DNA of 64,000 bases, taken from contig NZ_SNXR01000012.1 of the NCBI RefSeq assembly GCF_004362665.1, positions 62,001 through 126,000 of the forward strand, in the 5' to 3' direction. The notes under the pieces are model-generated. The model saw only the letters and a program-made list of their open reading frames with translations, was not told where the DNA came from and made no database searches. Shown piece by piece: positions 7,589 to 15,272 of the stretch. The position numbers and the translations under genes were made by a program. Position 1 is the first letter of the stretch, and every line of letters begins with the position of its first letter. This DNA comes from Flavobacterium dankookense. GTDB lineage: Bacteria; Bacteroidota; Bacteroidia; Flavobacteriales; Flavobacteriaceae.

Positions 7589-8854
7589 CTATATTATCTG
7601 TGTTATACCTAATCTACTCGAGTAACTGCTATATTCGACCTGCATTTCAGAAAGTAATTCTTTATTAAAAATTTTCACATTTCTGAACTTATTAATAAAT
7701 ATGTCAAATGGTACTGAAAAGCTATAACGGAAATCAAACAATAAAGTAACGTCGTTATCGTTTTCATCAAAATATAAATGATCATATATTTTTATAGAGT
7801 CCATTGGGGTTGGTATATCTAGTTTACCATTAGTTTTTCTCACAGGGTTTTTAATAATTAAACCACTTAATAATTTTAGGTTTTTTCCATACTTTTTTTG
7901 AGCAATGTCACAAGGTCTGGAAATCAGAAGAACTATATCTTCAATTTGCCTCCCATCTTCGATTTGCTTTTTTAAAAAAACTTCAATTTTAGAATCATCT
8001 TTAATAGAGTATAATTTTTTAAAGAAACTATGGTTGTTAATTGCGATTAATCCCGGAGTTATAAGACTAGGTGAAATTTCATTCCCAAGTTTAAAATGAA
8101 ACCAGCTATTTAATTCTTTATCCGTTGTACTATCCTCGACATCTTGAAGGTTATAAAGATTTTGATTATTTAATTCACTAATTTCACCATCAATATTTTT
8201 CTTAGTATTTGAAATTAACACTGTATCTAAAGCATCAAATAATATGGATCTTTTATAAATATTATCTTCACTTTCTTTAATGGACGTACCTCCGTGTGCA
8301 ATTATAATTTTTTTTAGTTTATTGACTACGTTATTGGGAGTTTTAGTAAGATTTCCAATAATTTCATTTGATGAATATTTTACTGTTTTTTTCCAATGAA
8401 GTATTTCTTCTAAAGAATGAGTAGAGTTTAAATCTGTATTAAGCTGTTCAAATAACTCAGAAAAGTTATATCCTTGCTCAACTTGATAATCTGTTTTACT
8501 TTTAATTAAAGTAATGAAAGGAATAACCATATGTGTTCTTAATAATTCGGAAACTTGTTCTGCTTTACTTACATCTTTGGACCACATCACTAAAATGTAA
8601 AAAGATCTAGGTTTAACTATATGCCTTATCCAAGTTGAACAAATTTCAGCATCAAATTGTTCTGAATAATGAAGATCTAAAAAAATAATATTTGTATCAG
8701 AATATGTTTTTTGCGGATAGTCATCTCCATAAATTAAATCAGGATTAAATACTTTACATCCTATACCTTTCGCAACATAGTAATCGTAAATACCTTGAAT
8801 TTCCTCTCTTTTATCATCGATAATAATTACATTAGGTTCTAAAAAATTTATCAT
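7589..8854 (-). CDS. Receiver-domain protein with an unrecognised C-terminal domain
   Basis: The 421-residue protein starts with a response-regulator receiver fold. NVIIIDD gives the acidic pair Asp13/Asp14, IIFLDLHY gives the predicted phospho-acceptor Asp60, and FYILVMWS gives Ser92. FITLIK gives the conserved Lys118. The remaining 290 residues are not a known DNA-binding output to my eye; they contain a distinctive phrase ISRPCDIAQKKYG about 115 residues from the end. Its ATG overlaps the stop of the upstream kinase-like gene by 4 nt (ATGA), which implies translational coupling. It is probably the partner and output component of the 8851-11073 protein in a modification-linked system. Whether the C-terminal part is an effector is unknown. 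Confidence 0.75.
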   Translation of the reverse strand: MINFLEPNVIIIDDKREEIQGIYDYYVAKGIGCKVFNPDLIYGDDYPQKTYSDTNIIFLDLHYSEQFDAEICSTWIRHIVKPRSFYILVMWSKDVSKAEQVSELLRTHMVIPFITLIKSKTDYQVEQGYNFSELFEQLNTDLNSTHSLEEILHWKKTVKYSSNEIIGNLTKTPNNVVNKLKKIIIAHGGTSIKESEDNIYKRSILFDALDTVLISNTKKNIDGEISELNNQNLYNLQDVEDSTTDKELNSWFHFKLGNEISPSLITPGLIAINNHSFFKKLYSIKDDSKIEVFLKKQIEDGRQIEDIVLLISRPCDIAQKKYGKNLKLLSGLIIKNPVRKTNGKLDIPTPMDSIKIYDHLYFDENDNDVTLLFDFRYSFSVPFDIFINKFRNVKIFNKELLSEMQVEYSSYSSRLGITQII

Positions 8855-11073
8855 AATTGATTTTTATTAAAAATTAATTTCACTACTGCTCCTGTATATT
8901 TTTCGGGAATACCTAAATCACTTAACTCCGTACTCTCAATAATATCAAATTTCCCGTATTTAAGCATAATAGTATCTACAAGATACAATCCTACACCTAT
9001 ACCATCTGATTTGCGTGAAAAGAAAGGCCTTATTATCTCAGAAATATCATCTTTAAAACCTGGTCCATTATCAGCTATAAATATTATAACACTATTTTCT
9101 TCTTTAACAGCTTTCAAATAAATTCCTTTATTTTCTTTATAAACTGTATCAAGCCAGTAAATACTGTTATCAATTAAATTCATTAAAACTGTGATAAAAA
9201 ATCTTTTGTCACAGTTTATTGTCTCTACATTATTTGCTATATCTACTGTATAATTTATTTTTCTGTCGGATAATTTCAATTTGTAATTGTTGAAGGCTCT
9301 ATTTACTGCTTCTGTAACATTTACAGGTTTATCTCCACCTTTTCGTAACACAGAAATAATTCCATCGGTATATTGTTTCAATTCTTCTACCTGATCAGTA
9401 ATAATATCCGTTTTAATAGGTAAGGTTTTGACTGTTTCTTCCATCCTAGGAACCAGTTTTTCTATTTCATGTAAAGCAACAGAAGCTGTCATTCCAACAC
9501 CTGCCGGAATTAAAAGGATTTTTTTGTCTTCTTCATATTTCTTTTCTATATTTTCGGCTTCTTCGAGAATCTTTTTCTTTTTTTCATCATTGTTAAGGTC
9601 AGCGTTTTCTAATAAGCTTTTAAAAAGACTAATTCTATCATCAAAAAGTATTCTAGTCTCTCGTTTATTAAATTTTAGCCATCTTTCCCTATCTTTCAAT
9701 CTTTCTGATTTAAATTGATACAAGATGTAGTCTAAAAGGTATTTAAACAAAATGAAAGACTGATTTTCTACAAACCCTTCTCTATTGGTCTTTTCTACTA
9801 AATTTCCAGATGCCTCAGGATCAAGGTAAACAAACCCCATAACAAGGTTATTAGAAAACCAACTTGTATCCTGAACCCTTTTTAAGTCAATTCCTAACCA
9901 ATCATTTCCTTTTTCTCCATAATCAAAAACACGTAAATCACCTTTATAAACTTTTATCCCAGAGTTCTCTTTCAGAATTTTTCTAGTTAATGGAGGTTCA
10001 ACAGAATAATCCTTCAATGACTCAGAATCTAAATCAAAAGTATTTAATTCAAACATAAATCCACCAAAAGGTAACTTATCAGATTCGTCGTAACTTTTTA
10101 GCAAACTTTCAATAACTTCTTTAGGATACTCTTTTGATTCTAATTCTCTTCTTATATATGGTCTTATATCACCCTTTATATTTCTTTCATAAAGTTTAGG
10201 ATTATCGACTGCATCAATTTTCCTTGTTCCAATTTCTTTATTATTTTCCAATGAAAATTTATATTCAAATGTCAAATTATAATTTTCATCAACTATTGCA
10301 AAAAGTTTGAATGGAGCTTCATCAATTATTCTATCTACAGTTGGAAAATCAGATAACCACTGGTTATCAAAGTTAAGGTTAATCTTAAAGCTGTTTTCTT
10401 TTACTCTAGGAGATAACATAGAAAGAGTGTGACCTTTTAAATCTCTAGCCATTCCTTTTGTCCAAGTTTCTTTTAATCCACTTAGATGTATGTAAGTCCC
10501 GCTTTTTTCTTTAAATCGAAAGGCAGATTGGTCTTTTCTTAATTTCCATCTGATAGGGATGTCAGATAAATGTTTAGACTGATTAAAATCTTTCCAATTT
10601 ATATATAATTCAATCTCATAATCTGCCAAATATTTATCAATTATTTCTGTTTTATCTTCATTATATTTTAATATTAATGGCCGAGAAATCAGTAGTATTT
10701 TTGTCCCTAATTTATGTACCGCAAAACGACCAACACCCTTTTCTCCCATAGGAATGCGTTTATAAATAGTGGATTTTATAATCTGTCTTACTCCATTTAT
10801 AACGGGCTTTCTAAAATCAGAACCTGGTTCCAACCAGACATCTTCAACAATTTCAGAAGTCATTCCTATTCCATCATCTTCAATAACAATAGCTGCCATC
10901 TCTATGTTATCAACATCTCTAAAATAAACATCCACTTTGTTAGCATCTGCATCATAGCTGTTTTTTACAAGCTCATAAATAGCCATTACCGGATTTTTAA
11001 TTAATTCCTCTCCAAGTAATGTTAATATATGTGCTTTTGGCTTAAAGTGTTTTTCTTTTATTTCTTCTGACAT
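8851..11073 (-). CDS. Two-GHKL protein: HSP90/MORC-like ATPase plus histidine-kinase-like C-terminus
   Basis: This is a 740-residue soluble protein. The N-terminal HSP90/MutL/MORC-type ATPase has an N-box ELVKNSYDADAN (34-45), DDGIGM (66-71) and lid GEKGVGR (110-116), followed by a long transducer-like region. A charged helical linker (about 510-535) leads to VALHEIEKL, resembling a histidine-kinase H-box. A second GHKL ATPase domain follows, with MNLIDNS, ADNGPGF and GIGVGLYLV. It overlaps the methyltransferase gene by 16 nt and the receiver gene by 4 nt. GHKL ATPases of MutL/MORC type are known in restriction-modification operons. The combination here suggests a sensor that signals to the receiver protein. 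Kinase activity is inferred. Confidence 0.85.
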   Translation of the reverse strand: MSEEIKEKHFKPKAHILTLLGEELIKNPVMAIYELVKNSYDADANKVDVYFRDVDNIEMAAIVIEDDGIGMTSEIVEDVWLEPGSDFRKPVINGVRQIIKSTIYKRIPMGEKGVGRFAVHKLGTKILLISRPLILKYNEDKTEIIDKYLADYEIELYINWKDFNQSKHLSDIPIRWKLRKDQSAFRFKEKSGTYIHLSGLKETWTKGMARDLKGHTLSMLSPRVKENSFKINLNFDNQWLSDFPTVDRIIDEAPFKLFAIVDENYNLTFEYKFSLENNKEIGTRKIDAVDNPKLYERNIKGDIRPYIRRELESKEYPKEVIESLLKSYDESDKLPFGGFMFELNTFDLDSESLKDYSVEPPLTRKILKENSGIKVYKGDLRVFDYGEKGNDWLGIDLKRVQDTSWFSNNLVMGFVYLDPEASGNLVEKTNREGFVENQSFILFKYLLDYILYQFKSERLKDRERWLKFNKRETRILFDDRISLFKSLLENADLNNDEKKKKILEEAENIEKKYEEDKKILLIPAGVGMTASVALHEIEKLVPRMEETVKTLPIKTDIITDQVEELKQYTDGIISVLRKGGDKPVNVTEAVNRAFNNYKLKLSDRKINYTVDIANNVETINCDKRFFITVLMNLIDNSIYWLDTVYKENKGIYLKAVKEENSVIIFIADNGPGFKDDISEIIRPFFSRKSDGIGVGLYLVDTIMLKYGKFDIIESTELSDLGIPEKYTGAVVKLIFNKNQL

Positions 11074-12287
11074 AATAATTCTTTCATTTTTTTAGCAATA
11101 GCATTCGCCATTAATGGCGGAACAGCATTACCTATTTGTTTAAATGCGGCCGAACGTGAACCTTCAAAATAAAAATCATCAGGAAATGATTGTAATCTAG
11201 CGGCTTCACGAACTGAGATAGAACGACATTGTGTTTCATCAGGATGTATGTAGTAATGACCATCTTTAGCAATATGAGCAACGACAGTATGAGCAACACC
11301 AAGTCCGTCAACTACCTTGTATCTATCCGTAAAAGAAGTTTCGTTCTTGTGTGTTTTTAGTTCATCTGGTAAATCAGGATATTTTAAACGTTCCTTTCCT
11401 TTGTTCCATTTTTGAATTGCCGTTTTGTATATTGCTAAATCTCTTGTGTTATGTGGTCTTGAAATATGTTGCGTTACAAAATCAACACCGTTTCGCAATT
11501 CAAATTTTTGCAAATACTCATTTTTACTTTGAGTGTAATCTGTTTTTTTAAACCCTTCTCCAGGTTTCAACTTAGGTAAATCAGCAAAAGCATCATTAAC
11601 CGTGTATTGTTTAACTATCTTTTCAAATTCAGGAAAACCAAAATCCTTCTCTTTTTTCCAACCTACAATTATAATTCTTTTTCGAGCTTGTACAACTCCA
11701 TAGTCAGCAGCATTAAGCGTGTCATGATACACTTCATAACCAATTCTTCTGAAATAAGCTTTAAGGTTTTTAAAATGTTGTCCTTTATTTGCGCTCAACA
11801 TTCCGGGAACGTTTTCAAAAACAAACGCCTTTGGTTTAAATTCATTTAAGAATCTTCCGTACTGGATATAAAGTTTATTTCTTGGGTCATTTTCAATATC
11901 TTCTTGATGCCTTCCTAAAAGAGAATAGGCTTGACAAGGCGGACCGCCTATGATTAAATCAATTTTTTTTCCTGATTTTTTTATTTTCTCAAAAATACCA
12001 GAAATAGTATCATCGTTTATCTCAATATTAATAACTGAGTCGAGAATTTGACTTGGAATTGCATTAAAAAAAACATCTTGTGATGTTTCTCCTTTGATAT
12101 ATTGGTAATATAAATCTAGATTTTTTTGAGATTTTAGATAGTGGTAGGCAGCTCTTGTTTTAATCGTTTGACATGCTTCAGAGTTCATTTCAATATGAGC
12201 TACGGCTTCAAAGCCTTCTCTGATAAAGCCTTCCGACATTCCAGAAGCACCCGCAAAGAGGTCGATATAGTTAAGTTTTTCGGCCAT
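11058..12287 (-). CDS. DNA (cytosine-5) methyltransferase
   Basis: This enzyme transfers methyl groups from S-adenosylmethionine to C5 of cytosine in a specific DNA site. The 409-residue protein has all main family motifs. Motif I is DLFAGASG (9-16) and motif IV is GGPPCQAYS with catalytic Cys118. Motif VI ENVPG, motif VIII QARKRIIIVG and motif X GNAVPPLMANA are also present. The target-recognition region lies between motifs VIII and IX; its sequence specificity cannot be read from the DNA. It is the first gene of a three-gene overlapping operon with the GHKL and receiver genes. No dedicated restriction nuclease or Vsr gene is adjacent. It is likely a defence-linked modification enzyme. Confidence 0.95.
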   Translation of the reverse strand: MAEKLNYIDLFAGASGMSEGFIREGFEAVAHIEMNSEACQTIKTRAAYHYLKSQKNLDLYYQYIKGETSQDVFFNAIPSQILDSVINIEINDDTISGIFEKIKKSGKKIDLIIGGPPCQAYSLLGRHQEDIENDPRNKLYIQYGRFLNEFKPKAFVFENVPGMLSANKGQHFKNLKAYFRRIGYEVYHDTLNAADYGVVQARKRIIIVGWKKEKDFGFPEFEKIVKQYTVNDAFADLPKLKPGEGFKKTDYTQSKNEYLQKFELRNGVDFVTQHISRPHNTRDLAIYKTAIQKWNKGKERLKYPDLPDELKTHKNETSFTDRYKVVDGLGVAHTVVAHIAKDGHYYIHPDETQCRSISVREAARLQSFPDDFYFEGSRSAAFKQIGNAVPPLMANAIAKKMKELLCQKK

Positions 12288-12306
12288 ACGGAATTTTAAT
12301 TATTAA

Positions 12307-12339
12307 CAAAAGTATTGATAAAAACCTGTTAAATTACAA
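12307..12339 (-). promoter_or_regulatory. Candidate promoter of the methyltransferase/GHKL/receiver operon
   Basis: On the minus strand a perfect -7 TACTTTTG (12314-12307) lies 20 nt upstream of the ATG at 12287. A -33 TTG (12339-12337) is spaced by 22 nt, slightly long. Confidence 0.5.
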
Positions 12340-12419
12340 AATTTTAAATAAAAAAATGGGACATCAAAAAAAGTTGTTTTTAAAATACTATTACAAATCA
12401 GCTAAATCACACTTATTGT

Positions 12420-12472
12420 GTGTAATCATTTGATTTAGATCAAATTACACTTGCATAATCAAAATAATGATC
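12420..12472 (+). promoter_or_regulatory. Imperfect palindrome and two GATC sites upstream of the adenine methyltransferase
   Basis: An inverted repeat spans 12420-12450: outer arms GTGTA/TACAC and inner arms ATTTGAT/ATCAAAT around TTAG. A GATC lies in its right arm (12438-12441) and another at 12469-12472. A near-consensus promoter follows (TTG at 12451-12453, AATATTTG near 12475). This is the likely control region of the gene starting at 12498. Confidence 0.5.
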
Positions 12473-12497
12473 TAATATTTGCAACAAATCCAAGTGC

Positions 12498-12977
12498 ATG
12501 AATACCTCATTTGAACGTTGCGAGAACACCAAAGTAGAATGGCTTACACCGCCACAATTGGTCAAACAATTGGGCGATTTCGATTTAGATCCTTGTTGTC
12601 CAGTAGAGGCGCCATTTTACCACGCAAAAAAACATTACACCATTATAGATGACGGTTTGAGTAAAGAATGGAAAGGAAGAGTCTATCTCAATCCGCCTTA
12701 TGGCAGAGGAATGGAATTGTGGTTAGAAAAACTAAAACACCACGGCAACGGGATAGCCTTAATTTTTGCGAGAACTGAAACTAAATGTTTCTTTGAACAC
12801 ATCTGGCATGATGCCGATGCAATCCTATTTGTAAAAGGGAGAATTAAATTTTATCATGTTTCGGGTGTTCAAGGCGGAACTCCCGGAGCACCAAGCGTAT
12901 TTATCGCCTACGGAAAAGAAAATGTAATCGCGTTACAAAACAGCGGTATTGAAGGACGGTTTTTGTCATTGAAGTAA
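12498..12977 (+). CDS. Phage-type DNA N-6-adenine methyltransferase (Dam family)
   Basis: The 159-residue protein belongs to the short phage/prophage Dam-type adenine methyltransferases. It has WLTPPQLV near the N-terminus, the cofactor-side motif FDLDPC (27-32) and the catalytic NPPYGRG (65-71), with length typical of the family. Members often methylate adenine in GATC or have relaxed specificity; the target here is unknown. It stands alone, convergent with the dpnI-associated genes. Its upstream region carries a palindrome and two GATC sites. Methylation of GATC by this enzyme would make the chromosome a DpnI substrate, so either the specificity differs or one activity is restrained. Confidence 0.88.
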   Translation: MNTSFERCENTKVEWLTPPQLVKQLGDFDLDPCCPVEAPFYHAKKHYTIIDDGLSKEWKGRVYLNPPYGRGMELWLEKLKHHGNGIALIFARTETKCFFEHIWHDADAILFVKGRIKFYHVSGVQGGTPGAPSVFIAYGKENVIALQNSGIEGRFLSLK

Positions 12978-12987
12978 TCAATTAGGC

Positions 12988-13188
12988 TTAGCTAATTTCA
13001 TAACAAATGAACTCGGCTATATTAAACTCTGCATCAATAATCCATTCGTTTTCTAATAATAATTTTTTCAGGGCTTCGTTTTCATTTGCAACTTCTTCAA
13101 CAATACCTATAACTTGCATGTTTTCCACCTCGTCACCGTTTGGTGATGTGGTGTTGCCCTCGGGTGTTATGAATATAAACTTTTTCAT
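12988..13188 (-). CDS. Small protein after dpnI (possible DpnD-like), copy A
   Basis: The 66-residue acidic protein begins MKKFIFITPEGNTT and has a central helix ENEALKKLLLEN. It starts 2 nt after the dpnI stop, so it is in the dpnI operon. In Streptococcus pneumoniae dpnI (dpnC) is also followed by a small gene, dpnD; the beta-strand, Asn-Glu-Glu-Ala-like helix and strand layout here recalls the DpnD/PcfM family, but I cannot confirm homology. A copy with 58 of 66 identical residues is at 15024-15224. Its function is unknown. Confidence 0.75.
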   Translation of the reverse strand: MKKFIFITPEGNTTSPNGDEVENMQVIGIVEEVANENEALKKLLLENEWIIDAEFNIAEFICYEIS

Positions 13189-13190
13189 TA

Positions 13191-13955
13191 TTACATTTTC
13201 TTATACGTTCCTCTTCCATTAAACTCAATGATTCCTCTATCTCTTAAAAACTGAAGTTGCTGTCTGATTTTGTCTTTAATAAAGTTATTGTTTGGATACT
13301 TTACTTTCAAATCACTTTCAAATTTATAAATTTCATTTAATGTAAAATCTTTATTGGGTATTTTTTCAATACAACTTAATATGTCTAATATCCATCCTTT
13401 TGCGTCAGCATTTTTATTTCTTAAAAAGGTAGTTTTAGAAAAAGCCGTTTGAACAACATTAGGTTGAATAATTTTTGACTTTTCAACCAAGAAAATTTTT
13501 CCTAATTCAGAGACTTTAGAAATATCAATATTACAACCTGTCCATCCAGCTCTTCTAGCTGTATCCGACAAAGGTTTTCTTTTAATAATGATATCCGGAG
13601 TGAAAAACTGCTTTGGTATAATTAAAAAATTATCAACTTTTAACTCTTTACTATACGTTAAAAAGAAAAAATTTGGATTGGTATCAGAGGTAATCCTTTG
13701 AATCATGGTATCGTAAGCGCCATCTGTTATAGTAGTGCCTAACTTACCGCCTTTGCTTTTCAATTCAAATTCTTCCTGACACTTTATACAATAAAAATCA
13801 GCAACAGGTCTGTTGTTTTCATAATCATTTAATGGGTTTTCTCCACAGTTTGGACAATAGGAGTTTTGCTTCACCCAACCTTCAGTTAAAACCCTAGCAA
13901 TTTGAGAATTACTTGTATATCCTTTTATTAGCTCTTTATTAAAATGTAAATCCAC
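13191..13955 (-). CDS. dpnI: DpnI-type restriction endonuclease (methyl-dependent)
   Basis: DpnI cuts GATC only when the adenine is methylated, destroying Dam-modified foreign DNA. The 254-residue length equals the pneumococcal enzyme. The N-terminal PD-(D/E)xK nuclease keeps the catalytic residues Asp53 (PVAD), Glu64 and Lys66 (FELKSK). The zinc cysteines are Cys34, Cys37, Cys56 and Cys59. The C-terminal winged helix has IKDKIRQQLQFLRDRGIIEF. The start is a GTG at 13955, which gives MDLHFNKEL like the known enzyme. The small gene follows 2 nt downstream. The protein looks active. It sits between two copies of a duplicated flank near a transposase, which suggests horizontal acquisition. Confidence 0.95.
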   Translation of the reverse strand: MDLHFNKELIKGYTSNSQIARVLTEGWVKQNSYCPNCGENPLNDYENNRPVADFYCIKCQEEFELKSKGGKLGTTITDGAYDTMIQRITSDTNPNFFFLTYSKELKVDNFLIIPKQFFTPDIIIKRKPLSDTARRAGWTGCNIDISKVSELGKIFLVEKSKIIQPNVVQTAFSKTTFLRNKNADAKGWILDILSCIEKIPNKDFTLNEIYKFESDLKVKYPNNNFIKDKIRQQLQFLRDRGIIEFNGRGTYKKM

Positions 13956-14061
13956 TGACCTTCTTCATTATATAAGTATTGGGTAAATATAATACTAATT
14001 ACAATTCATATCTCAAGACTATTTTAAAAATGGTTTTGCTCGCATAAAAATGGTGTGTTTC

Positions 14062-14118
14062 CGTAAAAATAATAAAATTGGATTTTAAAATTTGGCAAGA
14101 CAAGAGTACTTATAAACA
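14062..14118. repeat. 57-bp direct repeat, copy A
   Basis: Identical to 15273-15329 except for one base (caagagt versus cacgagt). Copy A lies upstream of dpnI; copy B lies upstream of the second small gene. Together they mark a duplicated cassette. Confidence 0.9.
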
Positions 14119-14184
14119 AAATAAAAGGACCTATCACAATTCACTAACATGTTTAAATTGATTTAAAACTATACAACACTATCA

Positions 14185-14232
14185 ATCCCTTTAGGGATGC
14201 TATTTTGGTAGGGATGTATTTTAATGCATCCC
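14185..14232. repeat. Palindromes at the downstream side of the transposase
   Basis: Two short hairpins, ATCCCTTTAGGGAT (14185-14198) and a GGGATGTATT/AATGCATCCC stem (14211-14232), lie 40-90 bp beyond the transposase stop. They share the GGGAT/ATCCC core with the repeats on its other side. Confidence 0.7.
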
Positions 14233-14272
14233 AATAAAAACAAATCAAAAAAGAAATCTCATCTCGTGAATT

Positions 14273-14734
14273 CTAAATTGGTTCGTTGAAAATATAGCGT
14301 TCGTCATAATCAATCTCAAACAATTTTAGAAAATCTAAATATTCTTCTCTAAAAGGTTTGGTACTATGATGTTCTTCCTGCTTTTCGATATATTTAATAA
14401 CCGCGTCAACATGCGATTTTGAATAGGAAAATGCACCATAGCCTTCTTGCCATTCAAATTTTACTTTTAAAAATTGTTTTTCGTTAATCCATTTTGACGA
14501 ATTTCCTTTGATGTCTTGCATTAAATCGGATATGGTTTGTGTTGGTCGCATTCCTATAAATATATGAACATGGTCTGGCATTCCATTTATGGCTAACAAT
14601 TTATGGTTGTGATGCTTAATTATACCTGAAATATATTGGTATAACTCTTTTTGAAAAGCTGGATGTATTAATCCGTCGCGGTATTTGACTGCGAAGACGA
14701 ATTGGATGTGGATTTGTGTGTAGGTATTTGCCAT
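14273..14734 (-). mobile_element. Y1/RAYT (IS200-like) transposase
   Basis: The 153-residue single-strand DNA transposase belongs to the HUH superfamily. It has MPDHVHIFIG with metal-binding His55 and His57, and the nucleophile motif YIEKQ (Tyr115, Gln119) followed by EEHH. Its flanking palindromic repeats, rather than a compact IS with tnpB, fit the REP-associated tyrosine transposase type, which mobilises or maintains repetitive palindromes. It lies between two copies of a small gene and of a 57-bp direct repeat in the accessory island. The gene is intact. The call is secure at superfamily level and good for RAYT. Confidence 0.9.
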
Positions 14735-14749
14735 TTTTATTTTTTATGT

Positions 14750-15023
14750 TCAACGGATTGAAATCCGTTGTTACCGAAATATCATCCCTAACGGGATTTT
14801 GATGTTTTTGTTTGTATTAACGGATATAATCCGTATTATTTTGATATCCACGGATTGAAACCCCGTATTATTATTTATAACAACGGGTTGAAACCCGTTG
14901 CTACCGAAATATCATCCCTAACGGGATTTTGATGTTTTTATTTGTATTAACGGGTATAATCCGTATTATTTTTGATATCCACGGGTAAAACCCGTTGCTA
15001 CCGAAATATCATCCCTGACGGGA
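14750..15023. repeat. REP-like palindromic repeat block upstream of the transposase
   Basis: Tandem units of about 100-130 bp are built from short palindromes (AACGGATT/AATCCGTT, AACGGGTT/AACCCGTT, and CGGATATAATCCG). Each is followed by the shared phrase taccgaaatatcatccct. At least two full units and one partial unit are visible, the last abutting the second small gene. The arrangement is typical of RAYT-associated repeats. Confidence 0.85.
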
Positions 15024-15224
15024 TTAGATAATTTCATGACAGATGAATTCGGCTATATTGAACTCTGTATCAAAAATCCAATCGTTTTCTAGTAGCAATT
15101 TTTTTAGGGCTTCGTTTTCATCTGCTACTTCTTCAACAATACCGATTACCTGCATGTTTTCGACTTCATCACCGTTTGGTGCTGTGGTATTGCCTTCTGG
15201 TGTTATGAAGATGTATTTTTTCAT
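15024..15224 (-). CDS. Small protein, copy B (paralogue of the gene after dpnI)
   Basis: The 66-residue protein differs from the 12988-13188 product at eight positions (4, 15, 35, 48, 51, 53, 63, 66). An upstream in-frame ATG at 15242 would add MKKIIC; the inner ATG at 15224 matches the paralogue. Here no dpnI precedes it; the 57-bp repeat lies 49 bp upstream instead. It could be a solo remnant of a second dpnI-type cassette, or the ancestral state before dpnI entered copy A. Its function is unknown. Confidence 0.65.
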   Translation of the reverse strand: MKKYIFITPEGNTTAPNGDEVENMQVIGIVEEVADENEALKKLLLENDWIFDTEFNIAEFICHEII

Positions 15225-15272
15225 GCAGATGATTTTTTTCAATTAAAAAGAAAAGGAATTGTACTAGCTTTT

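Larger units (their letters stand above)
13956..14272. other. Gene-free stretch upstream of dpnI and downstream of the transposase
   Basis: No coding region was seen. It holds the first 57-bp direct repeat (14062-14118), the palindromes at 14185-14232, and an AT-rich dpnI promoter region including a one-mismatch -7 element (TATATTTA on the minus strand near 13980). Confidence 0.6.

Noticed and set aside
8851..12287. Complete type II restriction-modification system
   Set aside because: The methyltransferase is convincing, but no nuclease motif was found in the two partner proteins. The set is therefore not called a restriction system.
14735..15023. CRISPR array from the regularly spaced palindromes near the transposase
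   Set aside because: The units are about 100-130 bp with variable internal palindromes and no uniform 25-40 bp repeats with unique spacers; no cas gene is near. RAYT-associated repeats fit better.
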